A stretch of DNA of 64,000 nucleotides from an uncultured Acetatifactor sp. (GCA_910586215.1 CAJUGH010000001.1:252546-316545), one strand, 5' to 3'. Counted from the stretch's first letter, positions 42,631-52,063 are shown. Notes: generated by a model from the sequence alone, not told the origin. Made by a program: numbers and translations.

Positions 42631-42683
42631 CTTGAAATCTGCCACATCAAGCTGAAAAAGGGAAAAGGGACGGCATAGGAAGC

Positions 42684-42715
42684 GGACTGGTACAGGATGG
42701 TATCAGTCCCTTTTT
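42684..42715 (+). terminator. Terminator, possible attenuator, between yajC and leuB
   Basis: GGACTGGTAC pairs with GTATCAGTCC (one wobble) and is followed by CTTTTT. Upstream AAAAGGGAC (42663-42671) is the exact complement of GTCCCTTTT, so a competing fold is possible. No T-box consensus is present. Confidence 0.75.
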
Positions 42716-42849
42716 GACGGGATCTATTTTCTTCCTGATTCATTCTATTATTTTGTTGATATTTGTCCGGGTATCAGTTATTATTAGATATAATTGTCCA
42801 TGGGAATCAATAGACAGGCAGGAGAGACAAGAAAAGGAGACGACGGATT

Positions 42850-43935
42850 ATGGAATTACATATTACCTGTATTCCCGGCGATGGGATCGGGCCGGAGATT
42901 GTAGCGGAGGCGAAGAAGGTCCTGGAAAGGGTGGCAGAGGTCTATGGGCACCAGATGCATTTTGAGGATATTCTTATGGGAGGAGCCTCCATTGATGCAT
43001 ATGGGGTTCCCCTGACGGAGGAAGCCATTGCCAGGGCCAAGGCAGCAGATGCGGTACTCATGGGTTCCATTGGCGGGGATACCACTACATCCCCCTGGTA
43101 TAAGCTGCCTCCTAATTTAAGGCCGGAGGCGGGGCTTCTGGCCATTCGGAAGGCCTTGAACCTGTTCGCCAACCTGCGCCCGGCAGTGCTTTATGAGGAA
43201 CTGGCGGCAGCCTGTCCCTTGAAGGAGGAGATCAGCAGGGCCGGGTTCGACATGCTGATCATGCGGGAACTGACTGGCGGCCTGTATTTCGGGGAGCGCA
43301 GGACCGTGGAGGAGAACGGTGTGCGCAAAGCCATCGACACCCTGACCTATGATGAGAATGAGATCCGGCGGATTGCCATCAAAGGGTTCGATATTGCCAG
43401 GAAGCGCAGGAAGAAGGTGACCAGCGTGGATAAGGCCAATGTGCTGGATTCCTCCAGACTCTGGAGGAAGGTGGTGGAGGAAGTGGCCGCCAGTTACCCA
43501 GATGTGAAACTGGAACATATGCTGGTGGACAACTGTGCCATGCAGCTTGTGAAGGACCCGTCCCAGTTTGATGTGATCCTGACAGAGAATATGTTTGGCG
43601 ACATCCTGTCCGATGAGGCCAGCATGGTCACAGGCTCCATCGGCATGCTGGCCAGCGCCAGTCTGAATGACAGCAGGTTCGGTCTCTATGAGCCAAGTCA
43701 TGGCTCTGCACCGGATATAGCAGGACAGGATATAGCCAATCCCATTGCAACTGTCCTCAGTGCTGCCATGATGTTACGCTATAGTTTTGACCTGGACAGG
43801 GAGGCCGATGCCATAGAAGCAGCGGTGAAACAGGTGCTACAGGACGGTTACCGTACTGGTGATATCCTGTCGGAAGGCTGCGAGCAAGTGGGATGCCGCA
43901 GGATGGGAGACCTGCTGGCAGAGCGGATTAGGTGA
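42850..43935 (+). CDS. leuB: 3-isopropylmalate dehydrogenase
   Basis: NAD-dependent oxidative decarboxylase of leucine synthesis (361 aa). Seen: I-P-G-D-G-I-G-P-E-I near the start, L-M-G-S-I-G-G, R-E-L-T-G-G-L-Y-F-G, K-A-N-V-L-D-S-S-R-L-W-R and N-M-F-G-D-I-L-S-D-E-A. The cofactor end is Y-E-P-S-H-G-S-A-P-D-I-A-G. AAGGAGACG precedes the ATG. First of leuB-ilvD-ilvB; leuA, leuC and leuD are not in the window. Confidence 0.96.
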   Translation: MELHITCIPGDGIGPEIVAEAKKVLERVAEVYGHQMHFEDILMGGASIDAYGVPLTEEAIARAKAADAVLMGSIGGDTTTSPWYKLPPNLRPEAGLLAIRKALNLFANLRPAVLYEELAAACPLKEEISRAGFDMLIMRELTGGLYFGERRTVEENGVRKAIDTLTYDENEIRRIAIKGFDIARKRRKKVTSVDKANVLDSSRLWRKVVEEVAASYPDVKLEHMLVDNCAMQLVKDPSQFDVILTENMFGDILSDEASMVTGSIGMLASASLNDSRFGLYEPSHGSAPDIAGQDIANPIATVLSAAMMLRYSFDLDREADAIEAAVKQVLQDGYRTGDILSEGCEQVGCRRMGDLLAERIR

Positions 43936-43956
43936 AGAAGGAGGTAATAGACAGAG

Positions 43957-45636
43957 ATGAGAAGTGATTCGGTAAAGACGGGCACCGCCCAGGCACCCCA
44001 CAGGAGCCTTTTTAATGCCCTTGGATACACGGAGGAGGAGAGAGCGCGTCCCTTGATCGGTATCGTGTGTTCCTATAATGAGATTGTGCCTGGCCATATG
44101 AATCTGGATAAGATCGCAGAAGCGGTGAAGATGGGTGTGGCTATGGCGGGTGGTACGCCGATTATGTTTCCGGCCATTGCCGTGTGTGATGGCATTGCCA
44201 TGGGACATGTGGGAATGAAGTATTCCTTAGTGACCAGGGACCTGATTGCGGACAGCACGGAATGTATGGCCCTGGCTCATGGCTTTGACGGACTGGTATG
44301 TATCCCCAACTGTGACAAAAATGTACCTGGGCTTCTGATGGCGGCAGCCAGGGTGAATATCCCCACCATCTTCGTGTCCGGAGGACCTATGCTGGCAGGA
44401 CATGTGAAGGGCCAGAAGAGAAGTCTTTCCTCTATGTTCGAGGCAGTGGGAAGTGTGGCAGCAGGCACCATGACCATGGAAGAGTTGTGTGAATTCGAAG
44501 AGAAAGTATGCCCTACCTGTGGTTCCTGTTCCGGCATGTACACGGCCAATTCCATGAACTGCCTGACGGAAGCCATTGGCATGGGGCTGAAAGGCAATGG
44601 CACCATACCGGCCGTATACTCAGAGAGAATCCGCCTGGCAAAGCATGCAGGCATGAAAATCATGGAACTGGTGGAGAAGGATATCAAACCCAGGGACATT
44701 ATGACAGAAGATGCTTTTCTGAATGCCCTTACTGTGGACATGGCCCTGGGATGTTCTACCAATTCCATGCTCCATCTTCCCGCCATTGCAAGAGAGGCCG
44801 GGGTGGAACTGGATCTGGACATTGCCAATGAACTGTCCGGGAAGACCCCCAACCTGTGCCATTTAGCGCCCGCAGGACCCACCTATATGGAAGACTTAAA
44901 TGAGGCTGGCGGTGTCTACGCCGTGATGAACGAACTGACCAAGAAGGATTTGCTGCACTTAGACTGTATGACAGTGAATGCCACCACCATAGGGGAAAAT
45001 ATCAGAAACTGCAGGAACCTGGATCCCCAGGTGATCCGGCCTGTGGAGAATCCCTATTCTGAGACAGGAGGCATTGCCATCTTAAAGGGAAACCTGGCAC
45101 CGGACGGCGGTGTGGTGAAGCGTTCCGCAGTGGCAGCCGAGATGCTGGTACACCAGGGGCCTGCCCGGGTATTTGACTGTGAAGAGGATGCCATAGCTGC
45201 CATCAAAGGCGGGAAGATCGTGGCAGGGGACGTGGTGGTGATCCGCTATGAGGGACCCAAAGGCGGTCCCGGCATGCGGGAGATGCTCAATCCCACCTCT
45301 GCCATCGCCGGTATGGGCCTGGGTTCGTCTGTGGCCTTGATCACGGATGGCAGGTTCTCTGGCGCTTCCAGGGGTGCCTCCATCGGCCATGTGTCCCCGG
45401 AGGCGGCTGTGGGCGGTCCCATTGCCCTGGTGCAGGAGGGGGATACCATTTCAGTCAATATTCCGGAGAACAGGCTGGATGTGCTGGTGTCTGACGAGGA
45501 GATGGCACGCCGGCGGGCATCCTGGCAGCCTAAGGAGTCAGAGGTGACAGGCTACCTGAAGCGCTATAGGGAACTTGTGACAAGCGGCAACAGGGGCGCT
45601 GTGCTGGAACTGCCGGATATGCAAGAGGGTGTGTAA
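43957..45636 (+). CDS. ilvD: Dihydroxy-acid dehydratase
   Basis: Fe-S dehydratase of valine, leucine and isoleucine synthesis (559 aa). Cluster cysteines lie in N-C-D-K-N-V-P-G and C-P-T-C-G-S-C-S-G-M-Y-T-A-N-S-M. Further motifs are A-L-G-C-S-T-N-S, G-G-P-G-M-R-E-M and D-G-R-F-S-G-A-S-R-G. AAGGAGG precedes the ATG. The stop codon lies inside the first unit of a tandem hairpin array, and the next gene starts about 100 bp later. Confidence 0.96.
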   Translation: MRSDSVKTGTAQAPHRSLFNALGYTEEERARPLIGIVCSYNEIVPGHMNLDKIAEAVKMGVAMAGGTPIMFPAIAVCDGIAMGHVGMKYSLVTRDLIADSTECMALAHGFDGLVCIPNCDKNVPGLLMAAARVNIPTIFVSGGPMLAGHVKGQKRSLSSMFEAVGSVAAGTMTMEELCEFEEKVCPTCGSCSGMYTANSMNCLTEAIGMGLKGNGTIPAVYSERIRLAKHAGMKIMELVEKDIKPRDIMTEDAFLNALTVDMALGCSTNSMLHLPAIAREAGVELDLDIANELSGKTPNLCHLAPAGPTYMEDLNEAGGVYAVMNELTKKDLLHLDCMTVNATTIGENIRNCRNLDPQVIRPVENPYSETGGIAILKGNLAPDGGVVKRSAVAAEMLVHQGPARVFDCEEDAIAAIKGGKIVAGDVVVIRYEGPKGGPGMREMLNPTSAIAGMGLGSSVALITDGRFSGASRGASIGHVSPEAAVGGPIALVQEGDTISVNIPENRLDVLVSDEEMARRRASWQPKESEVTGYLKRYRELVTSGNRGAVLELPDMQEGV

Positions 45637-45714
45637 ACACCCCTCCAAGAGGGTGTGAAACACCCCTCCAAGAGGGTGTGAAACACCCCTCCAAGAGGGT
45701 GTGAAACACCCCTC
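45622..45714 (+). repeat. Four-unit tandem hairpin array between ilvD and ilvB
   Basis: One 24-bp unit and three identical 23-bp units each contain GAGGGTGT, a short GAA-type loop and ACACCCCTC, so each unit folds on itself. The first unit contains the ilvD stop codon and has one extra T that creates the TAA. The last is followed by TTT and can act as a weak terminator. Confidence 0.95.
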
Positions 45715-45739
45715 TTTAAGCACACAGGGAGGTATGACA

Positions 45740-47416
45740 ATGCAATTGAATGGATCAGAAATCGTGGTGGAATGTCTGAAAGAGCAAGGGGTTGATACCG
45801 TATTCGGTTATCCAGGAGGTTCCATCCTGAATATCTACGATGCACTATACAAGCACAGCAGTGAGATCAGACATATTCTCACTTCCCATGAACAGGGGGC
45901 CGCCCATGCGGCAGACGGCTATGCCAGGGCAACAGGTAAAGTGGGGGTCTGCATGGCCACCAGTGGTCCCGGGGCCACTAACCTGGTGACAGGAATCGCA
46001 ACCGCCTATATGGATTCGGTGCCCATGGTGGCCATTACGGCCAATGTGACCCTGCCCATGCTGGGCAAGGACAGCTTCCAGGAGGTGGATATTGCAGGTG
46101 TAACCATGCCCATCACCAAACATGGGTACATTGTAAAGAACGTGGGGGAACTTGCAGATACCCTGCGGGAAGCCTTCTGCATTGCCAGGAGCGGACGTCC
46201 TGGTCCTGTGCTGGTGGATATCACCAAGGATGTGACGGCGGCGGTGTGCGAATACACCCCTGTGCCAGTCAAGGCTGTGGTTCCTCCCATGTCCTGTTCC
46301 CAGGAGGAGATGGACAAAGTCATCCAGTATATCGAGGAGGCGAAGAGGCCTTTTATTTATCTGGGAGGCGGTGCAGTGATCTCGGGGGCATACAGGGAGG
46401 TGGCAGAATTTGCCGAACTGGTGGATGCGCCTGTGTGTGATACCTTGATGGGAAAAGGGGCTTTCGATGGCAGGAGTTCCCGTTATACTGGTATGATCGG
46501 TATGCATGGCACCAAGGCTTCCAATCTGGGAGTCAGCCAGTGTGACCTGTTGATCGCCCTGGGAGCCAGGTTCTCAGACCGTGTGACCGGGAATCCCAGG
46601 AAGTTCGCAGAGGGGGCCAGGATTGTCCATATCGACATTGATGCAGCAGAAATCAACAAAAATATCCGGGTAGATGCCAGTCTGATGGGAGATCTGAAGC
46701 TGGTGCTGGAGAATCTGAACCGGAAGCTTACCAGACAGGACCACGGGGACTGGATGCAGACAGTTGCCGGCCTGAAGGAAAAATATCCCCTTAAATACGA
46801 TGACAGCAAGCTTTCCTGTCCCTATGTGATGGAGACCATAGACAAAGTAACAGGAGGAGAGGCACTGATCACTACAGATGTGGGCCAGCACCAGATGTGG
46901 GCAGCCCAGTACTATCGCTATACACAGCCCCGCACTTTCCTGTCTTCCGGGGGACTGGGTACCATGGGTTATGGCCTGGGGGCCTGCATCGGGGCACAGG
47001 TGGGTCAGCCGGACAAGGTCTGTATCAACATAGCAGGGGATGGATGCTTCCGCATGAATATGAACGAACTGGCTACAGCCAGCCGCTACAATATTCCCAT
47101 TATCCAGGTAGTGATCAACAACCATGTGCTGGGCATGGTGCGCCAGTGGCAGACCCTGTTTTACGGCAAGCGCTATTCCCAGACGGTACTGCATGACAAG
47201 GTAGACTTCTGTAAGGTGGCGGAAGGCCTTGGCTGTGAGGCCATCCGGGTGACAACGAAGGAGGAAGTTGCCCTGGCCATAGAGAAGGCCATTGCCATGA
47301 AAGCTCCTGTGCTGGTGGAATGCGTGATTCCAGAAGATGACAAGGTATTTCCCATGGTGCCGGCAGGTGCACCCATTGCGGAAGTCTTTGACGGGGATGA
47401 CCTGGAAAAGGAATAA
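45740..47416 (+). CDS. ilvB: Acetolactate synthase large subunit
   Basis: ThDP-dependent synthesis of acetolactate or acetohydroxybutyrate, first common step of branched-chain synthesis (558 aa). Seen: F-G-Y-P-G-G-S-I-L with the catalytic Glu in S-H-E-Q-G-A, T-S-G-P-G-A-T-N, and the ThDP motif G-D-G-C-F-R-M-N-M-N-E-L followed by N-N-H-V-L-G-M-V-R. AGGGAGG fits ATG 45740; an ATG six bases earlier is too close. The regulatory subunit gene ilvN is not adjacent. Confidence 0.95.
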   Translation: MQLNGSEIVVECLKEQGVDTVFGYPGGSILNIYDALYKHSSEIRHILTSHEQGAAHAADGYARATGKVGVCMATSGPGATNLVTGIATAYMDSVPMVAITANVTLPMLGKDSFQEVDIAGVTMPITKHGYIVKNVGELADTLREAFCIARSGRPGPVLVDITKDVTAAVCEYTPVPVKAVVPPMSCSQEEMDKVIQYIEEAKRPFIYLGGGAVISGAYREVAEFAELVDAPVCDTLMGKGAFDGRSSRYTGMIGMHGTKASNLGVSQCDLLIALGARFSDRVTGNPRKFAEGARIVHIDIDAAEINKNIRVDASLMGDLKLVLENLNRKLTRQDHGDWMQTVAGLKEKYPLKYDDSKLSCPYVMETIDKVTGGEALITTDVGQHQMWAAQYYRYTQPRTFLSSGGLGTMGYGLGACIGAQVGQPDKVCINIAGDGCFRMNMNELATASRYNIPIIQVVINNHVLGMVRQWQTLFYGKRYSQTVLHDKVDFCKVAEGLGCEAIRVTTKEEVALAIEKAIAMKAPVLVECVIPEDDKVFPMVPAGAPIAEVFDGDDLEKE

Positions 47417-47476
47417 GGGAAGAAAGATACAAATCGGGAGACCCCGAAATAGGATACGATAGGGAATATGTCAGTT

Positions 47477-49015
47477 ATGAAGAGATTGGTTCGAGTGCTG
47501 GTGCTGTTTCTGCTCATAGGGATGTTCATATTGTTGGGAGGATATCTGGCCCTGGCGGCATATTACAGCAGTCATTTCCCGGTGAATACATGGATTAACG
47601 GGGTATACTGTACCGGGAAAACAGTGGATCAGGTGAATCAGGAGCTGGTGCAACGGGCACCAGCTCCTGTGATTACGCTGGTGGATGCCGGGGGCATGCA
47701 GTGGCAGATAGACGGGGAGGCCGCGGGAGTTAAGCCAGATTATACAAAAGCCCTGCAGGATTACCTGCAACAGAACTCCACTGGCTTCTGGATTGGCAAC
47801 CTGCGGGAGGCGGTGTCCATCTCTATGGAGGCAGGGCGCTTTACCTGGCCGGCGGAAGGGCTGCGGGAGTGTTTTGAGACGTTGCCCCTGGTGCAGGCAC
47901 ACAAGGACAGGGAGGAAGGCGTATCCATCCAGAGTACGGCAAATGGGTATGTATTGCAGGATGGAAATGCCATGCGTCTGAATGTGGAGAAGGCCTATGC
48001 CTATCTGGAGGCCTGCCTGAAGGAAGGAGAGGTGTCCGTGGATCTGGGTGCGGGGGAGTGCTATTCCACCCTGCCGGACACAGACCAGGATAAAATACAA
48101 CGCAGGCTCTGGATGGAACTGGAAGCATTCCAGTCACAGCGGATCATCTATGATATGGGGGCAGAGTCCATTGAACTGACACCGGAGGTGACCAGTGGTT
48201 TCCTGGAGACTGCGAAGGGAATCCCAACGCTGGATGAAGGGGGCCGCCTGGTGGTCAGTGAAGGATCCGTCAGGGCCTGGGTGGAGGAACTGGCAGCCAG
48301 GTACGATACCTGCGACACCACAAAGGAGTTCCAGTCAACCAGGGGTGATGTGGTCAGTGTCAAATATGGTACCTATGGAACAAAACTGGATGTGGAGGCT
48401 GAGGTGAATTTCCTGATGGGGACCCTGACAGGAGACCTGGAGAAGTGGCCGGTACAGGAGAGCCAGGAAGAAGGGAATGGCACAGAACCGGGCCAGGGAA
48501 ACCCGGAAGAAGAAAATGGTACAGAACCGGGCCAGGAAGACCAGGATCCAGGAGAGAGTGGGGAGTCTGGACAGGGACAGGATGTCCTGGTTCGTGTACC
48601 CGTCTATCTTCAGCAGGGGTTTGTACGGGGGCTTGACGACATTGGGGGCACCTACATCGAAGTGGACATGACGCAGCAGCACATGTACTATTACATGGAC
48701 GGGGAACTGGTGCTGGATACGGATATTGTCACAGGCGATACCAGCAAGCGCCATGGAACCCCCCAGGGAATTAACTTTGTGTACAACAAACAGCGGAACC
48801 GGATACTGCGCGGACCTGACTATGCCTCCCCTGTAAAATACTGGATGCCGGTGCGGGGCGCTGTGGGGATCCATGATGCCAACTGGCGGTCCAGATTCGG
48901 CGGACAGATTTACAAGACAAACGGATCCCATGGCTGTATCAATACACCTTCCAAGATCATGGGGGAACTGTACGACATGGTGGAGATCGGGACACCGGTT
49001 ATCATGTTTTACTGA
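47477..49015 (+). CDS. L,D-transpeptidase (YkuD family), membrane-anchored
   Basis: Cell-wall cross-linking enzyme (512 aa). An N-terminal TM anchor (V-L-V-L-F-L-L-I-G-M-F-I-L-L-G-G-Y) is followed by two peptidoglycan-binding-4-like regions. A Glu/Gly/Pro-rich linker holds a duplicated G-T-E-P-G-Q block. The catalytic YkuD domain has H-G-T-P-Q-G and I-H-D-A-N-W. The nucleophile Cys487 lies in S-H-G-C-I-N-T-P, close to the C-terminus as usual. ATG 47477 is chosen since AGGGAA is 10 bases upstream; ATG 47468 is too close. It follows ilvB by 60 bp. Confidence 0.92.
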   Translation: MKRLVRVLVLFLLIGMFILLGGYLALAAYYSSHFPVNTWINGVYCTGKTVDQVNQELVQRAPAPVITLVDAGGMQWQIDGEAAGVKPDYTKALQDYLQQNSTGFWIGNLREAVSISMEAGRFTWPAEGLRECFETLPLVQAHKDREEGVSIQSTANGYVLQDGNAMRLNVEKAYAYLEACLKEGEVSVDLGAGECYSTLPDTDQDKIQRRLWMELEAFQSQRIIYDMGAESIELTPEVTSGFLETAKGIPTLDEGGRLVVSEGSVRAWVEELAARYDTCDTTKEFQSTRGDVVSVKYGTYGTKLDVEAEVNFLMGTLTGDLEKWPVQESQEEGNGTEPGQGNPEEENGTEPGQEDQDPGESGESGQGQDVLVRVPVYLQQGFVRGLDDIGGTYIEVDMTQQHMYYYMDGELVLDTDIVTGDTSKRHGTPQGINFVYNKQRNRILRGPDYASPVKYWMPVRGAVGIHDANWRSRFGGQIYKTNGSHGCINTPSKIMGELYDMVEIGTPVIMFY

Positions 49016-49102
49016 CAGGCTGTGCCAGTCCACTGAAGGTGGACGATATGTGCCGGGTTGTTTACAGAATACGGACAAAATAAAAATAATTTAACAATGC
49101 AG

Positions 49103-49131
49103 TTGACTAAAGTGAAAGAAACGATTATCCT
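49103..49131 (+). promoter_or_regulatory. Promoter of serC-serA
   Basis: TTGACT (49103-49108) and TATCCT (49126-49131), 17 bp apart, lie 59 bp before serC. Confidence 0.65.
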
Positions 49132-49190
49132 TAAATTCATGTACTGAAAAAGGAAATCACTTGATAGACTGATTGTGAGGAGGATTAGAG

Positions 49191-50276
49191 ATGGCAAGAG
49201 TATATAATTTTTCTGCAGGACCAGCCGTCCTGCCCGAGGAGGTGCTGCGGGAGGCCGCAGAGGAGATGCTGGACTACCAGGGATGCGGTATGTCTGTGAT
49301 GGAGATGAGCCACAGGTCACAGACATATGACAGGATTATCAAGGAGGCAGAGGCTGACCTGCGGGAACTGATGGACATCCCGGCAAACTATAAGGTGTTG
49401 TTTTTGCAGGGAGGAGCCAGCCAGCAGTTTGCCATGATTCCCATGAACCTGATGAAGAACCGGGTGGCAGACTATATTGTCACCGGCCAATGGGCCAAAA
49501 AGGCATACCAGGAGGCCGCTCTCTACGGCAGGGCCAATAAGATTGCCTCTTCCGAGGATAAGACTTTTTCCTATATACCGGACCTGACAGACCTGAAGAT
49601 CAGCCCGGATGCAGATTATGTCTACATCTGTGAGAATAATACCATCTATGGCACCAAGTTTAAGACCCTGCCCGATACCAAGGGAAAGCCCCTGGTGGCC
49701 GATGTGTCGAGTTGTTTTCTCTCTGAGCCGGTGGATGTGTCCAGGTATGGCTTGATCTACGGCGGCGTACAGAAGAATATCGGACCTGCCGGTGTGGTGA
49801 TCGTGATCATCCGGGAGGATCTGGTGACGGAGGATGTGCTGCCTGGTACTCCTACCATGCTGCGCTACAAGATCCATGCGGACAATGGATCCCTCTACAA
49901 TACACCGCCTGCCTATGGCATTTACATTTGTGGCAAGGTGTTCAAATGGCTGAAGAAGCAGGGGGGCCTGGCGGCCATGAAAGCATACAATGAGAAGAAG
50001 GCGGCTATTCTCTACGATTACCTGGATGAGAGCCGCCTGTTCCGGGGCACAGTGCGCAGGGAGGACCGTTCCCTGATGAACGTACCTTTTGTCACAGGGG
50101 ATGAGGCCCTGGATGCAAAATTTGTGAAGGAGGCCAAAGAGGCTGGCCTGGAGAACCTAAAGGGTCACAGGAGCGTGGGTGGTATGCGGGCCAGCATTTA
50201 CAATGCCATGCCCCTTGAGGGTGTGGAGAAGCTGGTGGCATTCATGAAGGAGTTTGAAGCCAGGAACATGGCGTAG
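49191..50276 (+). CDS. serC: Phosphoserine aminotransferase
   Basis: PLP enzyme converting 3-phosphohydroxypyruvate to phosphoserine (361 aa). It starts Y-N-F-S-A-G-P-A-V-L-P-E-E-V-L, then G-G-A-S-Q-Q-F, the PLP-lysine region Y-G-G-V-Q-K-N-I-G-P-A-G-V, and T-P-P-A-Y-G-I-Y. The C-terminal G-H-R-S-V-G-G-M-R-A-S-I-Y-N-A is typical. GAGGAGG precedes the ATG. serA follows after 13 bp. Confidence 0.96.
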   Translation: MARVYNFSAGPAVLPEEVLREAAEEMLDYQGCGMSVMEMSHRSQTYDRIIKEAEADLRELMDIPANYKVLFLQGGASQQFAMIPMNLMKNRVADYIVTGQWAKKAYQEAALYGRANKIASSEDKTFSYIPDLTDLKISPDADYVYICENNTIYGTKFKTLPDTKGKPLVADVSSCFLSEPVDVSRYGLIYGGVQKNIGPAGVVIVIIREDLVTEDVLPGTPTMLRYKIHADNGSLYNTPPAYGIYICGKVFKWLKKQGGLAAMKAYNEKKAAILYDYLDESRLFRGTVRREDRSLMNVPFVTGDEALDAKFVKEAKEAGLENLKGHRSVGGMRASIYNAMPLEGVEKLVAFMKEFEARNMA

Positions 50277-50289
50277 GAGGGAGAGAAAC

Positions 50290-51456
50290 ATGTACAAGAT
50301 CAACTGCCTGAATCCCATATCGGATGTGGGGCTTAAGAACTTCAGTGATAAATACCTGGTCACAGCGGATATGCAGGAAGCGGACGGCATCCTGGTGAGG
50401 AGTGCTTCCATGCATGAGATGGAGATCCCGAAGAGACTGCTGGCAGTAGCCAGGGCAGGGGCCGGTGTCAACAACATCCCCCTGGAAAAATGCGCGGAGA
50501 AGGGCGTAGTGGTATTCAACACGCCGGGAGCCAATGCAAACGGGGTGAAGGAACTGGTGCTGGCGGGTATGCTGCTGGCAGCCAGGGATGTGGTAGGCGG
50601 CATCGACTGGGTGCGGGAAAACGTGGGCAATGGGGACATTGCCAAAGCGGCAGAGAAGGAGAAGAAACACTTTGCAGGCACGGAGATCCAGGGCAAGAAG
50701 CTGGGGGTCATCGGCCTGGGGGCCATCGGTGTGAAGGTGGCCAATGCCGCGGTGTCCCTGGGGATGGAGGTATATGGCTATGACCCTTACCTGTCTGTGA
50801 ACGCCGCCTGGAACTTAAGCCGTTCGGTGGTCCATGTGCTGAATGTGGACGATATCTATGCCCAGTGTGATTATATCACCATCCATGTGCCCCTTCTGGA
50901 TTCCACCAGGGGGATGATCAATGCCGTATCCATTGCTAAGATGAAGGAGGGGGTGGTGATCCTGAACTTTGCCAGGGATCTGCTGGCCAATGAGACAGAT
51001 GTGCTGGAAGGGCTGGCAAGTGGTAAGATTGCCCGTTATGTGTCCGATTTCCCCAATCCCACCACGGCGGGGCAGAAGGGATGTATCGTCATTCCCCATC
51101 TGGGGGCCAGCACAGAGGAGTCTGAGGACAATTGTGCAGTGATGGCGGTGCAGGAGATGATGGATTACCTGGAGAATGGCAATATCCGCAACAGCGTTAA
51201 TTATCCTGCCTGTGACATGGGCGTGTGTACCAATGCAGGCCGTGTGGCTATTTTCCACAAGAATATTGCCAATATGATTACCAAATTCACCGCCGGGTTC
51301 GGTGAGAAGGGCATCAATATCAGTGACATGACCAACAAGTCCAGGGGAGAGGTGGCCTACACCATGCTGGATGTGGAGGAGAAACCAACAAAGGAGATCG
51401 TGGATGCCCTAGAACGGATCGAAGGGGTATTCCGGGCCAGGATTGTAAAAGGCTGA
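50290..51456 (+). CDS. serA: Phosphoglycerate dehydrogenase
   Basis: First step of serine synthesis, oxidising 3-phosphoglycerate with NAD (388 aa). It has R-A-G-A-G-V-N-N-I, G-V-I-G-L-G-A-I-G-V, the substrate-binding and catalytic region V-P-L-L-D-S-T-R, and a His in V-I-P-H-L-G-A-S-T-E-E-S-E. A short C-terminal ACT-like domain (about 70 aa, I-S-D-M-T-N-K-S-R-G) suggests serine feedback. Shorter than E. coli SerA, usual for Clostridia. GGAGGGAGA supports ATG 50290. Confidence 0.95.
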   Translation: MYKINCLNPISDVGLKNFSDKYLVTADMQEADGILVRSASMHEMEIPKRLLAVARAGAGVNNIPLEKCAEKGVVVFNTPGANANGVKELVLAGMLLAARDVVGGIDWVRENVGNGDIAKAAEKEKKHFAGTEIQGKKLGVIGLGAIGVKVANAAVSLGMEVYGYDPYLSVNAAWNLSRSVVHVLNVDDIYAQCDYITIHVPLLDSTRGMINAVSIAKMKEGVVILNFARDLLANETDVLEGLASGKIARYVSDFPNPTTAGQKGCIVIPHLGASTEESEDNCAVMAVQEMMDYLENGNIRNSVNYPACDMGVCTNAGRVAIFHKNIANMITKFTAGFGEKGINISDMTNKSRGEVAYTMLDVEEKPTKEIVDALERIEGVFRARIVKG

Positions 51457-51534
51457 CTTTTTGCAGGCAGGGCAGGAGATCCTCCTGGGAAGGAATCCGG
51501 AAGGAATGCTTGAGGCAGACGCTAACGGATACGA

Positions 51535-51580
51535 ACAGACGGCAGTAACGATACCTTGTGTACCGGATACTGCCGTCTGT
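51535..51580. terminator. Terminator between serA and the convergent small gene
   Basis: ACAGACGGCAGTA and TACTGCCGTCTGT form a perfect 13-bp stem around a 20-base loop, with T-rich sequence downstream on the plus strand. Confidence 0.85.
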
Positions 51581-51663
51581 GGCATTTTGGCTGTCTTTTT
51601 GGTTCAGGCCGGTGGCTTCCGGTCCATGAAACAGGACATATCTGCCTATAGCTGTGGCCGGCC

Positions 51664-51948
51664 TTAGCGGAACAACAGCGGGGAAGCGCCGTCAAGGCCT
51701 TCGTTGATGTCCTGCAGGCTCTCCTTAAGCTTTTCATTGGTGGCGCAGGAAGCTTCACTCTGCAAATCCATGTACAGGATGAACATATCCTCCAGGGTGA
51801 TTTGCTTTTCCGCGGCAATTTCTTCCAAAATGGGTCTTAGCTTATCCAGCTGCACAGAGACCTGGGTCTTCTGGGGATCGATTTCCCCCAGGACATTCTC
51901 CCCGTACCGGTTGATCCGCTCCAGGATTTTTCTATTTTCCTCTGTCAT
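51664..51948 (-). CDS. Small helical protein of unknown function
   Basis: A 94-residue acidic, mostly helical protein. It starts M-T-E-E-N-R-K-I-L-E-R-I-N-R-Y, with K-L-R-P-I-L-E-E-I-A-A-E in the middle, I-T-L-E-D-M-F-I-L-Y-M-D-L-Q-S and a C-terminal helix. GAGGAGAG on the minus strand fixes ATG 51948. It is inserted between serA and the DUF1015 gene, which are usually adjacent. The direct repeat TCATATAACG (51977-51986 and 51987-51996) lies in its upstream region. No family is recognised. Confidence 0.7.
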   Translation of the reverse strand: MTEENRKILERINRYGENVLGEIDPQKTQVSVQLDKLRPILEEIAAEKQITLEDMFILYMDLQSEASCATNEKLKESLQDINEGLDGASPLLFR

Positions 51949-52034
51949 AGGAACTCTCCTCTCATCTGAGTCTTTGTCATATAACGTCATATAACGAGTC
52001 TTTCCCTTATTTCTTACAGTTTATCATGAAAAGC

Positions 52035-52063
52035 TTGTTATGCATAGCATTTTTTGGTAGAAT
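52035..52063 (+). promoter_or_regulatory. Promoter of the DUF1015-glgB-mscS operon
   Basis: TTGTTA (52035-52040) and TAGAAT (52058-52063), 17 bp apart with TGG before the -10. The leader includes the hairpin repeat at 52094. Confidence 0.6.

Noticed and set aside
42558..42849. T-box riboswitch upstream of leuB
   Set aside because: The conserved T-box sequence AGGGTGG and a specifier-type stem were not found.
45622..45714. CRISPR-like look of the four repeats after ilvD
   Set aside because: Units are directly adjacent with no spacers and each is self-complementary, so this is a tandem hairpin array.
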